A DNA stretch of 64,000 bases from positions 496,001 through 560,000 of the forward strand of contig CAWIFL010000005.1 in the NCBI GenBank assembly GCA_963835535.1, in the 5' to 3' direction. The position numbers and the translations under genes were made by a program. This document shows positions 25,743 through 35,068 of this stretch, piece after piece (the stretch's first letter is position 1; the number at the start of each line of letters is the position of its first letter). Source of the stretch: Fen-1245 sp963835535 (GTDB lineage: Bacteria > Gemmatimonadota > Gemmatimonadetes > Gemmatimonadales > JACORV01). The notes beneath the pieces were generated by a model that was not told the origin of the DNA, ran no database searches, and worked only from the letters and a program-made list of their open reading frames with translations.

Positions 25743-28351
25743 CACGTGGTCCCCCTGCCGGGGGCGAACCGGCGCCGGATCAGGGCGGTGCGCACCAATT
25801 CGTCCGAGTACTCCTCGACCTTGCGGCGCAGGTCGGGCGCGAGCGCGCGTCCGGCGAGGAACCGCCGCACGACTGCCAGCGCCGCGTCCGAGGTCTGGCC
25901 GCCGAGGAACGCGCCCAGCCACGAGCCCAGGAAGAAGATGCGCCGGTTGGCCTGGATGTAACGGAGCGAGTCGAGCGCCGGCTTGAGGTAGGGCAGCGTC
26001 AGCGCCTGGTGCTCGACCGCGTTGAACGCGCCGAGGCTCGAGGACGCCCAGTCCTCGTTCAGCGACTGGTCGGCGAAGTAGCGCTCGAAATACGTACGCT
26101 TGGTCGCCGAGTCGCCGCGCGCCGCGCCCGCGATGAAGGCGCGCCGCCGTCCGTCTGGCGACGAATCGCGCGCCACCTGCGCCGCGAGCAGCCGCTCGGC
26201 GTCAGGCGAACCCAGCACGAGCAGGCGGGTCACCGCGTCCCAGCGCGTCGGGTTGCCGGTCGGTGCGCCGGCCGCCGAGTCGGAGGAGACGAGCGCGGCC
26301 AGCGCGGCCTGGCCCGCGGGCGTCGTCGCGAGCCCCACGTAGGCGTCGAGGTACGCCTTCCGGATTCCGAACGGCGAGGTGGCGTCATTCGCGCCGTGCC
26401 ACAGGAAGCGCTCCACGTCGCCCTGGAGCGGCTCCCGCTCTGCGCTCCCCAGATACGCGGTGACCGCGCGCCGGACGCGAGCGAGCACGCGCGGCACGAT
26501 CTGCTCGTCCGTCTCCCCCGGCAGCTCGACCTCGGCCAGCCGGACGAAGGTTGCGGGGGCCATGCGCGCCGCCCGGACCTCATCCCACAGCGCGCCCCAC
26601 AGCATCGCGCGGAGAAACGCGTCGTCCACGTGGCCCAGCGCTCCGTCCTCCAGCGACGCGAGGCTCGCGCTGTCGAGCCGGGTGAGCATGTAGCCGTAGT
26701 CGCCCACGTTGGCGAAGACGAACGCGGGCGCGGGCCGGCCCCGCGCATCCGCCACGTCGGTCGTGATCCCGGTCAGCTCGACGGAGAGCCTCACCGGCGG
26801 CCGGTCCGCGTACGCGAGCAGGACCTGGGTCCGCATCGGCCAGGCGCCCGGACCCGAAAGCGGCCGCACCGGCCGCTGGACCAGTGCGAGACTCACGATC
26901 GTGTCGTTCCTGACCGTGATGCGCTGCTCGACCTCCGGCATCCCGGGCCGCAGGATGAACTCGCGGCCGAAGTCGTCCAGCGGGCGGTCCGCGGCGCGGC
27001 CGATCTCCGTCAACAGGTCCTTCCAGGTCGCGTTGGCGTACGCGTGGCGCGCGAGGAAGGTCTGGACGCCGGAGCGGAACGCGGGTTCGCCCACCAGATA
27101 GTTCAGCTGCTTCAGCACGGCGGGCGCCTTGTTGTAGACGATCGCTCCGTAGGCGCTCTTGGCCTGGTCGAGATTGTCCAGCGCCTGCCAGAGCGGCGTC
27201 GTGCCGTCGGTCTGGTCCACCCCGTAGGCGGCGGGCTTGTTCGCGAGATAGAAGGTCTTCCACGCGCCGCTGCTCGAGTCGAGGTCCGCCAGCGCCTTGG
27301 CGGCCATGTAGGTCGCGAACCCCTCCTTGAGCCAGAGGTCGTCGAACCACTTCATCGTCACGAGGTCGCCGAACCACATGTGCGCGACCTCGTGCAGGAT
27401 CGTGGACGTGCGGCCGAGGCGCTGCGGCAGCGTCGGCCGCTCGCGGAAGATGAAGCGGTCCTCGTTGTAGAACACGGCGCCGGGGTGTTCCATCCCGCCG
27501 AAGGGGAACGCCGGCGCGAGCAGGAAAGCGAACTTGTCGAACGGATACGCCCGCGCGAAGTAGCGCTCCATCCACGACAGCGCCGCGAGATTCTGGGCGA
27601 GCAGCGAGTCGAGGTCGGCCTCGCGGGCGCGTGAGGAGCGCACCCAGGCGCCGATCGTTCGCCCACCCGCCGTGGCGGTGGCGACGTGCCAGGGGCCGGC
27701 GGCGAACGCGATCTGATAGGTGGACAGGGGCTGAGTCTCGGCGAAGTGATGGGCCACGGCGTCGGCCGTGGTCTCGGCCGAGACTTCGCGGCCGTTGGCC
27801 AGCACGCGCCAGGGCCCGGGCGCGGTCAAGGCGAACGACACGCGCGCCTTGAGGTCGGGCTGGTCGAAGCAGGGGAAGAGCTGGTTCGCGTCGGCGGGCA
27901 CGAGCAGGGTGTAGAGGTAGTCGTTCCCGTCGGTCTGGTCGTGGAAGCGGATGATGCTCGCGCCACTCGGCGCGATGTCGGCGACGAAAGTGAACTCGAG
28001 GCGGTTCTCGCCGAGGGAAAGCAGCGTGAGCGGCACGCGGATGTGCGCGCCGTTGGCCGCGCCCCTGGGCAGGGGACGCCCGTTGGCCGTGGCGCTGGTC
28101 AGCCGGCGGCCCCGGAAGTCCACGACCACGTCGTCGCGGAAGTGCAGGTCGAAGCGGATGACGACGCGCCCCACCGCGCTGTCGCGCGAGGTGACGTCGA
28201 GGCTCAGGGCGTAGCGGACCTCGCCGAGGGCGCGGAAGCGGTGCTCGGCCAGGGCGTGCGACACGCCGGGGCCCATGTAACCGGACGCGCGCGGCGGCAC
28301 CGCGTGGCCGGCCGCCACCAGCAGCGCGGCCAGGATCGTGAGGGGGGGCAC
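25742..28351 (-). CDS. pepN: M1 family aminopeptidase N-like protein, exported
   Basis: An 869-residue zinc aminopeptidase with an N-terminal signal-like segment. It has the exopeptidase motif GGMEHPGA (about 305-312), zinc-binding HEVAHMWFGD and WLKEGFATY (third ligand Glu), and a long C-terminal ERAP1-type helical domain (about 500-869), so it is a full-length PepN-type enzyme, unlike the short M1 protein at 5095-6747. It probably releases N-terminal amino acids from peptides in the periplasm. It is translationally coupled to the beta-propeller protein downstream. Confidence 0.93.
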   Translation of the reverse strand: MPPLTILAALLVAAGHAVPPRASGYMGPGVSHALAEHRFRALGEVRYALSLDVTSRDSAVGRVVIRFDLHFRDDVVVDFRGRRLTSATANGRPLPRGAANGAHIRVPLTLLSLGENRLEFTFVADIAPSGASIIRFHDQTDGNDYLYTLLVPADANQLFPCFDQPDLKARVSFALTAPGPWRVLANGREVSAETTADAVAHHFAETQPLSTYQIAFAAGPWHVATATAGGRTIGAWVRSSRAREADLDSLLAQNLAALSWMERYFARAYPFDKFAFLLAPAFPFGGMEHPGAVFYNEDRFIFRERPTLPQRLGRTSTILHEVAHMWFGDLVTMKWFDDLWLKEGFATYMAAKALADLDSSSGAWKTFYLANKPAAYGVDQTDGTTPLWQALDNLDQAKSAYGAIVYNKAPAVLKQLNYLVGEPAFRSGVQTFLARHAYANATWKDLLTEIGRAADRPLDDFGREFILRPGMPEVEQRITVRNDTIVSLALVQRPVRPLSGPGAWPMRTQVLLAYADRPPVRLSVELTGITTDVADARGRPAPAFVFANVGDYGYMLTRLDSASLASLEDGALGHVDDAFLRAMLWGALWDEVRAARMAPATFVRLAEVELPGETDEQIVPRVLARVRRAVTAYLGSAEREPLQGDVERFLWHGANDATSPFGIRKAYLDAYVGLATTPAGQAALAALVSSDSAAGAPTGNPTRWDAVTRLLVLGSPDAERLLAAQVARDSSPDGRRRAFIAGAARGDSATKRTYFERYFADQSLNEDWASSSLGAFNAVEHQALTLPYLKPALDSLRYIQANRRIFFLGSWLGAFLGGQTSDAALAVVRRFLAGRALAPDLRRKVEEYSDELVRTALIRRRFAPGRGTT

Positions 28352-28462
28352 GCGCCAAAGCTGGCCTGCAAGGCCTGTTAGGGCAACTGTAGCTCCTCAC
28401 AACTCGGGGTCTCGCAACCGGCCTGGTCTTGCCGTCTGCGCAACTGCAAACCAGTGTTCAGT

Positions 28463-29758
28463 ATGAGCCAGCGTCACAAACTCGCGATCCTCGTCGCCGG
28501 GGGCCCGGCTCCCGGCATCAACAGTGTCATCGGCGCCGCCACCATCCGCTGCGTGCTCGAGGGGGTGGACGTCATCGGCATCGAGGACGGCTTCGAGTGG
28601 ATCATGCAGGGCAACATCGAGCACGTCCGGCCGCTCACCATCGACGACGTGAGCCGGATCCATTTCCGCGGCGGCTCGATCATCGGCATCGCGCGCGCGA
28701 ACCCCACGACCGACCCGCAGCTCCTGGAGAACACCGTCACGTCGCTGCTCCGGATGAACGTGTCGCAGCTGATCACCATCGGCGGCGACGACACGGCGTT
28801 CTCCGCGATGCGCCTCGAGGAGAAGTCGGCGGGCCGGATCCAGGTCGTGCACGTGCCGAAGACGATCGACAACGATCTCGACCTGCCGCCCGACATCGAC
28901 ACGTTCGGCTTCCCGACGGCGCGGCACTACGGCACCGAGATCGTCAAGAACCTGATGGTGGACGCCCACGCGACCTCGCGTTGGTACTTCATCATCACGA
29001 TGGGCCGGAAGACCGGGCACCTCGCGCTCGGCATCGGGAAGGCCGCGGGCGCGACGATGACGCTGATCCCCGAGGAGTTCGGGTTCCGGAACGTGAAGTT
29101 CAAGATGATCGTCGACACGCTGGTCGCCGCGATCATCAAGCGCCTGGCGATCGGTCAGCGCCACGGCGTGGCCGTGATCGCGGAGGGCGTGGTCGAGGGG
29201 CTCGACCAGGGCGAGCTGGAGGGGGTCGAGGGGATCGAGCGCGACGCGCACGGCAACCTGCGGATCGCCGAGGTCTCGATCGGCGAGATCCTGAAGCACG
29301 CGGTGCAGGCGTCGCTCAAGGAGTTCGGGCTCAAGGCCACCGTCGTCGCCAAGAACATCGGCTACGAGCTCAGGTGCGCGGACCCGATCCCCTACGACAT
29401 GGAGTACACGCGCGACCTCGGCTACTGCGCGGCGAAGTACCTCATCTCCGGCGGGAGCGCGGTGATGATCTCGATGCAGGGCGGGCAGTTCGTGCCGGTG
29501 CCGTTCAGCCGGATGCTCGACCCGGTCACCGGGCGCACCCGCATCCGCATGGTGGACATCCACTCGACCCGGTACGCGATCGCGCGGCGCTACATGATCC
29601 GGCTGCGCCGCGACGATTTCGACGATCCGCACGAGCTGGCCCGGTTCGCGGCCACCGCGCACCTCACGCTCGAGGAGTTCAAGAACCGGTTCGAGTACCT
29701 GGTGAAGGACGAGCCGCCGCCGCTCGACATCGGCGTGGTGCACACGGGAGGGCAGTGA
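28463..29758 (+). CDS. pfp: 6-phosphofructokinase, pyrophosphate-type signatures
   Basis: 431 residues of the PfkA family. The phosphoryl-donor site reads GGDDT (107-111) and the next motif PKTIDND (132-138). ATP-dependent enzymes have GGDGS and PGTIDND; Asp and Lys at these two positions are the known determinants of pyrophosphate dependence. It therefore probably interconverts fructose 6-phosphate and fructose 1,6-bisphosphate with PPi, reversibly. Sugar-phosphate residues (ARHYGTEI, MGRKTGHLA) follow. The ATG at 28463 is preferred to a GTG at 28454; neither has a clear ribosome site. The leader contains a fragment resembling the AGTTGCCAGACGG repeat (28428-28445). Confidence 0.9.
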   Translation: MSQRHKLAILVAGGPAPGINSVIGAATIRCVLEGVDVIGIEDGFEWIMQGNIEHVRPLTIDDVSRIHFRGGSIIGIARANPTTDPQLLENTVTSLLRMNVSQLITIGGDDTAFSAMRLEEKSAGRIQVVHVPKTIDNDLDLPPDIDTFGFPTARHYGTEIVKNLMVDAHATSRWYFIITMGRKTGHLALGIGKAAGATMTLIPEEFGFRNVKFKMIVDTLVAAIIKRLAIGQRHGVAVIAEGVVEGLDQGELEGVEGIERDAHGNLRIAEVSIGEILKHAVQASLKEFGLKATVVAKNIGYELRCADPIPYDMEYTRDLGYCAAKYLISGGSAVMISMQGGQFVPVPFSRMLDPVTGRTRIRMVDIHSTRYAIARRYMIRLRRDDFDDPHELARFAATAHLTLEEFKNRFEYLVKDEPPPLDIGVVHTGGQ

Positions 29759-29782
29759 GCGTCCTCCCGTAGCGCCGCCCGC

Positions 29783-32161
29783 GTGGAGACCGATCTGACC
29801 GATCTGAAGGATCGCCTCCAGGCCGCCCTGGGAAGCGCCTACCTCCTCCAATCGGAGCTGGGCGGCGGCGGGATGAGCCGCGTCTTCGTCGCCGAAGATC
29901 TGGAGCTCGGACGCAAGGTCGTGGTGAAGGTGCTTCCCCCGGAGATGGCGGCTGGCGTCAACGCGGATCGATTCCGGCGCGAGATCCAGCTCGCGGCCCA
30001 ATTGCAGCACCCGCACATCGTGCCGCTGCTTCACGCCGCCAGCCGCGGCGACCTCGTGTACTACACGATGCCTCTCGTCGAGGGGGAGTCGCTCCGGGTG
30101 CGGCTGACGCGCGAGGGCGAGCTGCCGATTCCCGACGCCGTCCGGATTCTGCGCGACGTGGCCGACGCGCTGGCCTACGCTCACGCCCACGGCGTCGTGC
30201 ACCGCGACATCAAGCCTGACAACGTGCTCATCTCGGGCCGGCACGCGGTGGTCACGGATTTCGGCGTCGCCAAGGCGGTGAGCGCGGCCAGTGGGTCCTC
30301 CGGACTGACCTCGCTCGGCGTCGCCCTCGGCACGCCCGCCTACATGGCGCCGGAGCAGGCGGCCGCGGAGCCCGGCGTGGATCACCGCGCGGACATCTAC
30401 GCGCTCGGCGCGGTGGCGTACGAGATCCTCACGGGGCGGCCCCCGTTCACGGCGCCGAGCGCGCAGATGGTGCTGGCGGCGCAGGTGACCCAGACGCCCG
30501 AGCCGGTCGCCGCGCATCGCGCGGCGGTGCCCGCCGCGCTCGCCGAGCTGGTGATGCGCTGCCTCGAGAAGCGGCCGGCCGACCGGTGGCAGAGCGCGGA
30601 GGAGGTGCGCCAGCAGCTCGACGTTCTGGCCACGCCGAGCGGGGGCAGCACGCCCACGGTGGCGCGGCGCGCAGAGGGAACCAACCGCCCGCGCCGGCGC
30701 GCGGCGCTCTGGACCGCGGGCGTGCTGCTGCTGGCGGCCGCGACGTTCGGCCTCATCTGGTGGTTGCGTCCCGTGGCCGCGCGACCGACGCTGGTCGTGC
30801 TCCCCTTCGAGAACGTCGGCGCGCCGGCGGACGCGTACTTCGCCGATGGCATCAGCGAGGAGATCACCACCCGCCTGGCGCGCGTGTCGGAGCTGCAGGT
30901 GGTCGCGCGCAACAGCGCACTCCGCTATCGCGACTCGAAGCTGACCGCGCAGGCCTTCGGCCGGGAGATGGGCGCCGACTACGTGCTCGACGGCACGGTG
31001 CGGTGGGAGCACGGTGGCGGAAGCGCCAACCAGGTCCGCGTCACGCCGGCGCTGATCCGCGTGAGCAACGCGCAGGAGGTCTGGGGTCAGACGTACGACG
31101 CCGCGCTCAGCGACGTGTTCAAGCTCCAGTCCGACATCTCGGAGCAGGTCGTCGGCGCCCTGCAGGTCACACTCGGCGGCAGCGAGCGGCGGGACCTGCG
31201 GGAGGGCGGAACGCGCGACGTCGCAGCCTACAACAGCTACGTCCTGGGCCGGTACGAGTGGCGCAAGCGGACGGTCGAGGGATTGCAGGCGGCGGCGCGC
31301 CAGTTCACGGACGCGATCGCGCGCGATCCGCACTACGCCCGCGCCTGGTCGGGCCTCGCGGACGCCGTGGGGCTCTTCCCGGACTACAGCGTGACCGCGA
31401 TCCCGCGGGCCGCGGCGTACGACAGCGCCGAGCGCGCGGCCCGGCGTGCCATCGCACTTGACCCCCGCTCCGCCGAGGCCCACGCGTCGCTCGGCGAGAT
31501 CCTGGTGAACGGGCGCTGGGACTGGACCGGAGCGGAGGCGGAGTTCAAGACCGCGATCGCCCTGGACCCCGACTACGCCACGGCGCACCAGTGGTACGGC
31601 GAGCTGTTCAACGCCCGGGGGCAGGTGCAGGAGGCGTTGGCAGAAGGCCGGCGCGCGGTGCGCCTCGATCCGCTGGCGCCGGTGATGGCGAACGCCTACG
31701 GGATGGCGCTCTACTGCGCGAGGCGGTACCAGGATGCGATTGTGCAGTTCCGCCGCTCCCTCGAGGTGCAGCCTGACTACCGGGCGGCGCCCGGGAATCT
31801 GGTGAGGGCGTACATCGCCGTGGGCGACTACCGTGCGGCGGCGGCGGCGCAGCGGATGATGGGACCGGTCCCGCCGTGGGTGGACTCGCTCCTCCGCGCG
31901 GCTGCCGATTCGGCGCTCCGGAAGATGGGCCGCGCCGTGTTCGAAGCGAGCCAGCGCGACATCCAGCGAGCCGACGCGGGCACCCGGATCCTGCTGTCCA
32001 CGCTTTTCGGCCGGAAGGACGAGGCGCTGAACATCCTGGATTCGCTGGCGCAGGCGCGGAGCGAGCTGCTCCTCGGCTGCACGCCTGACGATCCTGCCTT
32101 CGAGCCGCTGCACGGCGACCCGCGCTGGGCGAAGCTCCTCGCAGCGATGGGGATCCGGTAA
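29783..32161 (+). CDS. Serine/threonine kinase - TolB-N/FlgO-like - TPR fusion protein
   Basis: 792 residues. The cytoplasmic kinase domain (about 20-285) has GGGGMSRVF, Lys49, HRDIKPDN (HRD 140-142), DFG (159-161) and GTPAYMAPEQAA. One TM helix (about 312-334) follows, then a periplasmic domain of the type found in adenylate cyclase/TolB-N regulators (LVVLPFENVGAPADAYFADG...VVARNSALRY...YVLDGTVRW). At least five TPR units follow to the C-terminus (ALDPRSAEAHASLGEIL, ALDPDYATAHQWYGELF and others). It probably senses a periplasmic ligand or partner and phosphorylates cytoplasmic targets. The start is a GTG 24 bases after the phosphofructokinase stop. Confidence 0.9.
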   Translation: METDLTDLKDRLQAALGSAYLLQSELGGGGMSRVFVAEDLELGRKVVVKVLPPEMAAGVNADRFRREIQLAAQLQHPHIVPLLHAASRGDLVYYTMPLVEGESLRVRLTREGELPIPDAVRILRDVADALAYAHAHGVVHRDIKPDNVLISGRHAVVTDFGVAKAVSAASGSSGLTSLGVALGTPAYMAPEQAAAEPGVDHRADIYALGAVAYEILTGRPPFTAPSAQMVLAAQVTQTPEPVAAHRAAVPAALAELVMRCLEKRPADRWQSAEEVRQQLDVLATPSGGSTPTVARRAEGTNRPRRRAALWTAGVLLLAAATFGLIWWLRPVAARPTLVVLPFENVGAPADAYFADGISEEITTRLARVSELQVVARNSALRYRDSKLTAQAFGREMGADYVLDGTVRWEHGGGSANQVRVTPALIRVSNAQEVWGQTYDAALSDVFKLQSDISEQVVGALQVTLGGSERRDLREGGTRDVAAYNSYVLGRYEWRKRTVEGLQAAARQFTDAIARDPHYARAWSGLADAVGLFPDYSVTAIPRAAAYDSAERAARRAIALDPRSAEAHASLGEILVNGRWDWTGAEAEFKTAIALDPDYATAHQWYGELFNARGQVQEALAEGRRAVRLDPLAPVMANAYGMALYCARRYQDAIVQFRRSLEVQPDYRAAPGNLVRAYIAVGDYRAAAAAQRMMGPVPPWVDSLLRAAADSALRKMGRAVFEASQRDIQRADAGTRILLSTLFGRKDEALNILDSLAQARSELLLGCTPDDPAFEPLHGDPRWAKLLAAMGIR

Positions 32162-32226
32162 ATCGGCCGGGTGCGGCGTTCGCGCGAGTCGGCGGCGACG
32201 CCTAGATTCTCCGGCAGAGAGCCGCG

Positions 32227-33714
32227 GTGAACGTCCTCCTCGTCTATCCCGAGTTCCCGGACACGTTCTGGAGTTTCAAGCACGCGCTGAAGTTCATCCG
32301 CAAACCGGCGTCGTCCCCCCCACTGGGCCTGCTCACGGTCGCCGCGATGCTGCCGGCCGGCTGGCAGCTGCGGCTCGTGGACGTCAACGTCCGGGCGGTC
32401 ACGGATGCCGACCTGGCGTGGGCCGACTTTGCCTTCGTCAGCGCGATGGCCGTCCAGCAGGCGTCGGCCGAGCAGATCCTCGCGCGATGCCGGGCCGCGG
32501 GCGTCCGCACCGTCGCGGGAGGGCCGCTCTTCACGGCGCAGCCCGAGCGGTTCGGCGCGGTGGACCATCTCGTGCTGAACGAAGCCGAGCTCACGCTGCC
32601 GGCCTTCCTCGCGGATCTGGCGCAGGATCGGGCCCGGAGGATCTACCGGACGGCGGACTTCGCCGACCTCGGCGCTTCCCCCGTTCCCCGGTGGGACCTG
32701 GTGGACCTGCGCGCGTACGCCTCGATGGCCGTGCAGTTCTCCCGGGGCTGTCCGTTCGACTGCGAGTTCTGCGACGTGACGGTCCTGTTCGGGCACCGGC
32801 CGCGGGTCAAGCGCGCGGCGCAGATCATCGCCGAGCTGGATGGCCTGTACGATCTGGGGTGGCGCGGGTCCGTCTTCTTCGTGGACGACAACCTCATCGG
32901 CAACCGGAAGAGCCTCAAGAACGAACTGCTGCCGGCCCTGGTCGAGTGGAGGACGGGCCGTCGGGGTCTGGCGTTTCACACCCAGGTCTCGATCAACCTC
33001 GCCGACGACGAACGGCTCATGCGGATGATGGCGGAGGCCGGGTTCGATCAGGTGTTCGTCGGGATCGAGACGCCGGACGAGACCTGCCTGACCGAGTGCA
33101 GCAAGAAACAGAACCTGAATCGGGACCTCGTCGAAGACGCGAAGCGCATGCAGCGGGCCGGACTGGAGGTGCAGGGAGGATTCATCATCGGATTCGACAG
33201 CGACTCGCCGGGCACCGTCGAGCGGCTGCTCGCGTACGTCCAGCAGAGCGGGATCGTGACCGCGATGGTGGGCCTGCTGCAGGCCCTGCCCGGCACCAGA
33301 CTTTACGACCGGATGAGGCGGTCCGGACGCCTCCGCGAACACGGATCCGGGGACAACGTGGACGGGACGACGAACATCGTCCCCACGTTCGGGCTCGACT
33401 TGCGCGCGGCCTACAGGGACGCGCTGCGGCGCCTCTACGCTCCCCGAGCATACTACCGGCGGGTCAGGACGCTCCTGCGCGAGTATCGGCCGCCGCGCCT
33501 GAAGCCGCGCCTCGACGTCTCGTATCTGTCGCAGCAGGCGGCGGCATTCGCCCGGTCGGTCGTCCGGCTTGGCATCGTCGGGCGAGAGCGGCTCGAGTAC
33601 TGGAAGCTCCTCGCCTGGACGCTGTTCCGCCGGCCGAGGGCGTTCTCGCTGGCCGTGACGCTGGCCATCTACGGGTACCACTTCCGTACGATCTGTGAGC
33701 TGCACGTCGAGTAG
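32227..33714 (+). CDS. B12-binding-domain radical SAM protein (DUF4070 type, HpnP-like)
   Basis: 495 residues. An N-terminal cobalamin-binding-like domain (about 1-140; NVLLVYPEFPD, VAGGPLF) is followed by a radical SAM core whose iron-sulfur cluster motif is RGCPFDCEFCD (Cys175, Cys179, Cys182), and a C-terminal DUF4070-like region. The sequence after the motif (VTVLFGHRPRVK) is typical of the group that contains hopanoid C-2 methylase HpnP and relatives. No hopanoid gene is nearby, so the substrate is open; methylation or rearrangement of a lipid or cofactor is likely. It starts on a GTG with a possible -10 (TAGATT) at 32203-32208. Confidence 0.82.
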   Translation: MNVLLVYPEFPDTFWSFKHALKFIRKPASSPPLGLLTVAAMLPAGWQLRLVDVNVRAVTDADLAWADFAFVSAMAVQQASAEQILARCRAAGVRTVAGGPLFTAQPERFGAVDHLVLNEAELTLPAFLADLAQDRARRIYRTADFADLGASPVPRWDLVDLRAYASMAVQFSRGCPFDCEFCDVTVLFGHRPRVKRAAQIIAELDGLYDLGWRGSVFFVDDNLIGNRKSLKNELLPALVEWRTGRRGLAFHTQVSINLADDERLMRMMAEAGFDQVFVGIETPDETCLTECSKKQNLNRDLVEDAKRMQRAGLEVQGGFIIGFDSDSPGTVERLLAYVQQSGIVTAMVGLLQALPGTRLYDRMRRSGRLREHGSGDNVDGTTNIVPTFGLDLRAAYRDALRRLYAPRAYYRRVRTLLREYRPPRLKPRLDVSYLSQQAAAFARSVVRLGIVGRERLEYWKLLAWTLFRRPRAFSLAVTLAIYGYHFRTICELHVE

Positions 33715-33746
33715 GTAGCGGATCCCGGCATCTTGAGGAAACCGGC

Positions 33747-34919
33747 ATGACCAGGCGCGGGCAGGTCCTCGCCCTGCTCTCGGCGGCGGAGCTGCTGGGC
33801 ATGTCGGCCTGGTTCTCGGCCAGCGCCCTCGGCCCGCAGCTCAGGGAAGCGTGGGCGCTGGATCCGGCGCAGGTCGGCTGGCTCACCACGATCGTGCAGC
33901 TCGGCTTCGTGGCCGGGACGGCGCTCGCCGCGCTCCTCAACCTCGCCGACATCGTCCCGCTCCGCTTCTACTTCGCCGCCGCCGCGCTGGCGGCCGCGGT
34001 TTCGAACGCCGCGCTCCTCGTGGCGGGATCGTTCGCTCCCGCGCTCGTGACGCGCTTCGCCGTCGGCTTCTTCCTCGCCGGCGTCTACCCGCCGGCGATG
34101 AAGATGATCGCGACCTGGTACAAGGACGGGCGCGGGTTCGCCATCGGCACCATCGTGGGCGCGCTCACGGTGGGGAAGGCGACGCCGTACCTCGTGCACG
34201 AGCTGGAGCACGCGGGCATCGCGCCGGTGGTGCTGGCGGCCTCCGCGGCCGCGGCGGTCGCGGGCCTGCTCGTGCTCGCGGCCTACCGCGACGGCCCGTT
34301 CGCGTTCGAGCGGCGGCCGTTCGCCTGGAACCTGGTCGGCGCGGTCTGGCGCGAGCGTGCCGTCCGCCTCGCCATCGGCGGCTACCTCGGGCACATGTGG
34401 GAGCTGTACGCGATGTGGACCTGGATGGCCGCGTTCTTCGCCGCCGGCGCGCATCTGGCGGGGCGGGGCGCCGACCTCGCGGCCTTCGCCGCCATCGCGG
34501 TGGGCGGGGCCGGCTGCGTCGTCGGCGGGCTTGCGGCCGACCGCGTCGGGCGCGAGCGGCTGACCATCTGGTCAATGGCGGTCAGCGGAAGCTGCGCGCT
34601 GGTCATCGGGATCTGCGCCTGGTCGGCGCCGCTGGCGATCGCCGTGGGGCTGATCTGGGGCTTCGCGGTGGTGGCCGACTCGGCGCAGTTCAGCGCGCTG
34701 GTGACCGAGCTGGCTCCGGCGCACGCGGTGGGCACCGCGCTGACGCTTCAGACGTCGCTGGGCTTCCTGTTGACGATGGCTTCGATCCAGCTGGTCCCGC
34801 ACCTGGTCGGCGCGATCGGCTGGCGCTGGGCCTTCGTCGCGCTGGCGGTCGGCCCGGCTCTCGGCATCGGAGCCATGCGACGGCTGCTGGTGCTTCGGAA
34901 GGTGGCAGTTGCGAGGTGA
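33747..34919 (+). CDS. MFS transporter
   Basis: A 390-residue inner-membrane protein with about twelve TM helices. The first half opens with the MFS pattern GMSAWFSASALGPQLREAWAL and has the loop 2-3 region around LAALLNLADIVPLRF; the second half contains GGLAADRVGRERLTIW, an A-motif-like loop. This resembles the CynX/NarK-like or 'MFS_1' permeases; the substrate is unknown. GAGGAA precedes the ATG. A nested palindromic repeat lies directly behind the stop. Confidence 0.88.
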   Translation: MTRRGQVLALLSAAELLGMSAWFSASALGPQLREAWALDPAQVGWLTTIVQLGFVAGTALAALLNLADIVPLRFYFAAAALAAAVSNAALLVAGSFAPALVTRFAVGFFLAGVYPPAMKMIATWYKDGRGFAIGTIVGALTVGKATPYLVHELEHAGIAPVVLAASAAAAVAGLLVLAAYRDGPFAFERRPFAWNLVGAVWRERAVRLAIGGYLGHMWELYAMWTWMAAFFAAGAHLAGRGADLAAFAAIAVGGAGCVVGGLAADRVGRERLTIWSMAVSGSCALVIGICAWSAPLAIAVGLIWGFAVVADSAQFSALVTELAPAHAVGTALTLQTSLGFLLTMASIQLVPHLVGAIGWRWAFVALAVGPALGIGAMRRLLVLRKVAVAR

Positions 34920-34932
34920 GCGGAATCAGGAC

Positions 34933-35068
34933 AGTTGCCAGACGGCAAGGGGGAAGTGGTTACCAGCCATTAGATGTAAGGGGCCAGACCAGTCGTCGGT
35001 ACTTCCAACTGGTCTGGCCTCCGTTCGCCTGCAACTGGTAACCACTGCGCGCTTGCCGTCTGGCGACT
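34933..35068. repeat. Nested palindromic element, AGTTGCCAGACGGCAAG type (full copy)
   Basis: Three nested pairs of arms. The outer pair is AGTTGCCAGACGGCAAG at 34933-34949 against 35052-35068 (one mismatch). The middle pair is GTGGTTACCAG at 34956-34966 against CTGGTAACCAC at 35035-35045. The inner pair is GGCCAGACCAGT at 34982-34993 against 35008-35019. It fills the gap between convergent genes, and its right edge supplies the stop codon of the dicarboxylate symporter gene. A second copy lies at 60336-60423. Confidence 0.85.

Noticed and set aside
28397..32113. Minus-strand open frame of 1238 codons opposite the phosphofructokinase and kinase genes
   Set aside because: Low-complexity Arg/His/Val/Leu translation, entirely opposite two clear genes; a high-GC shadow.
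32227..33714. Assignment as hopanoid C-2 methylase hpnP
   Set aside because: The motif context is similar, but there is no hopanoid gene in the window, and this family contains several functions.
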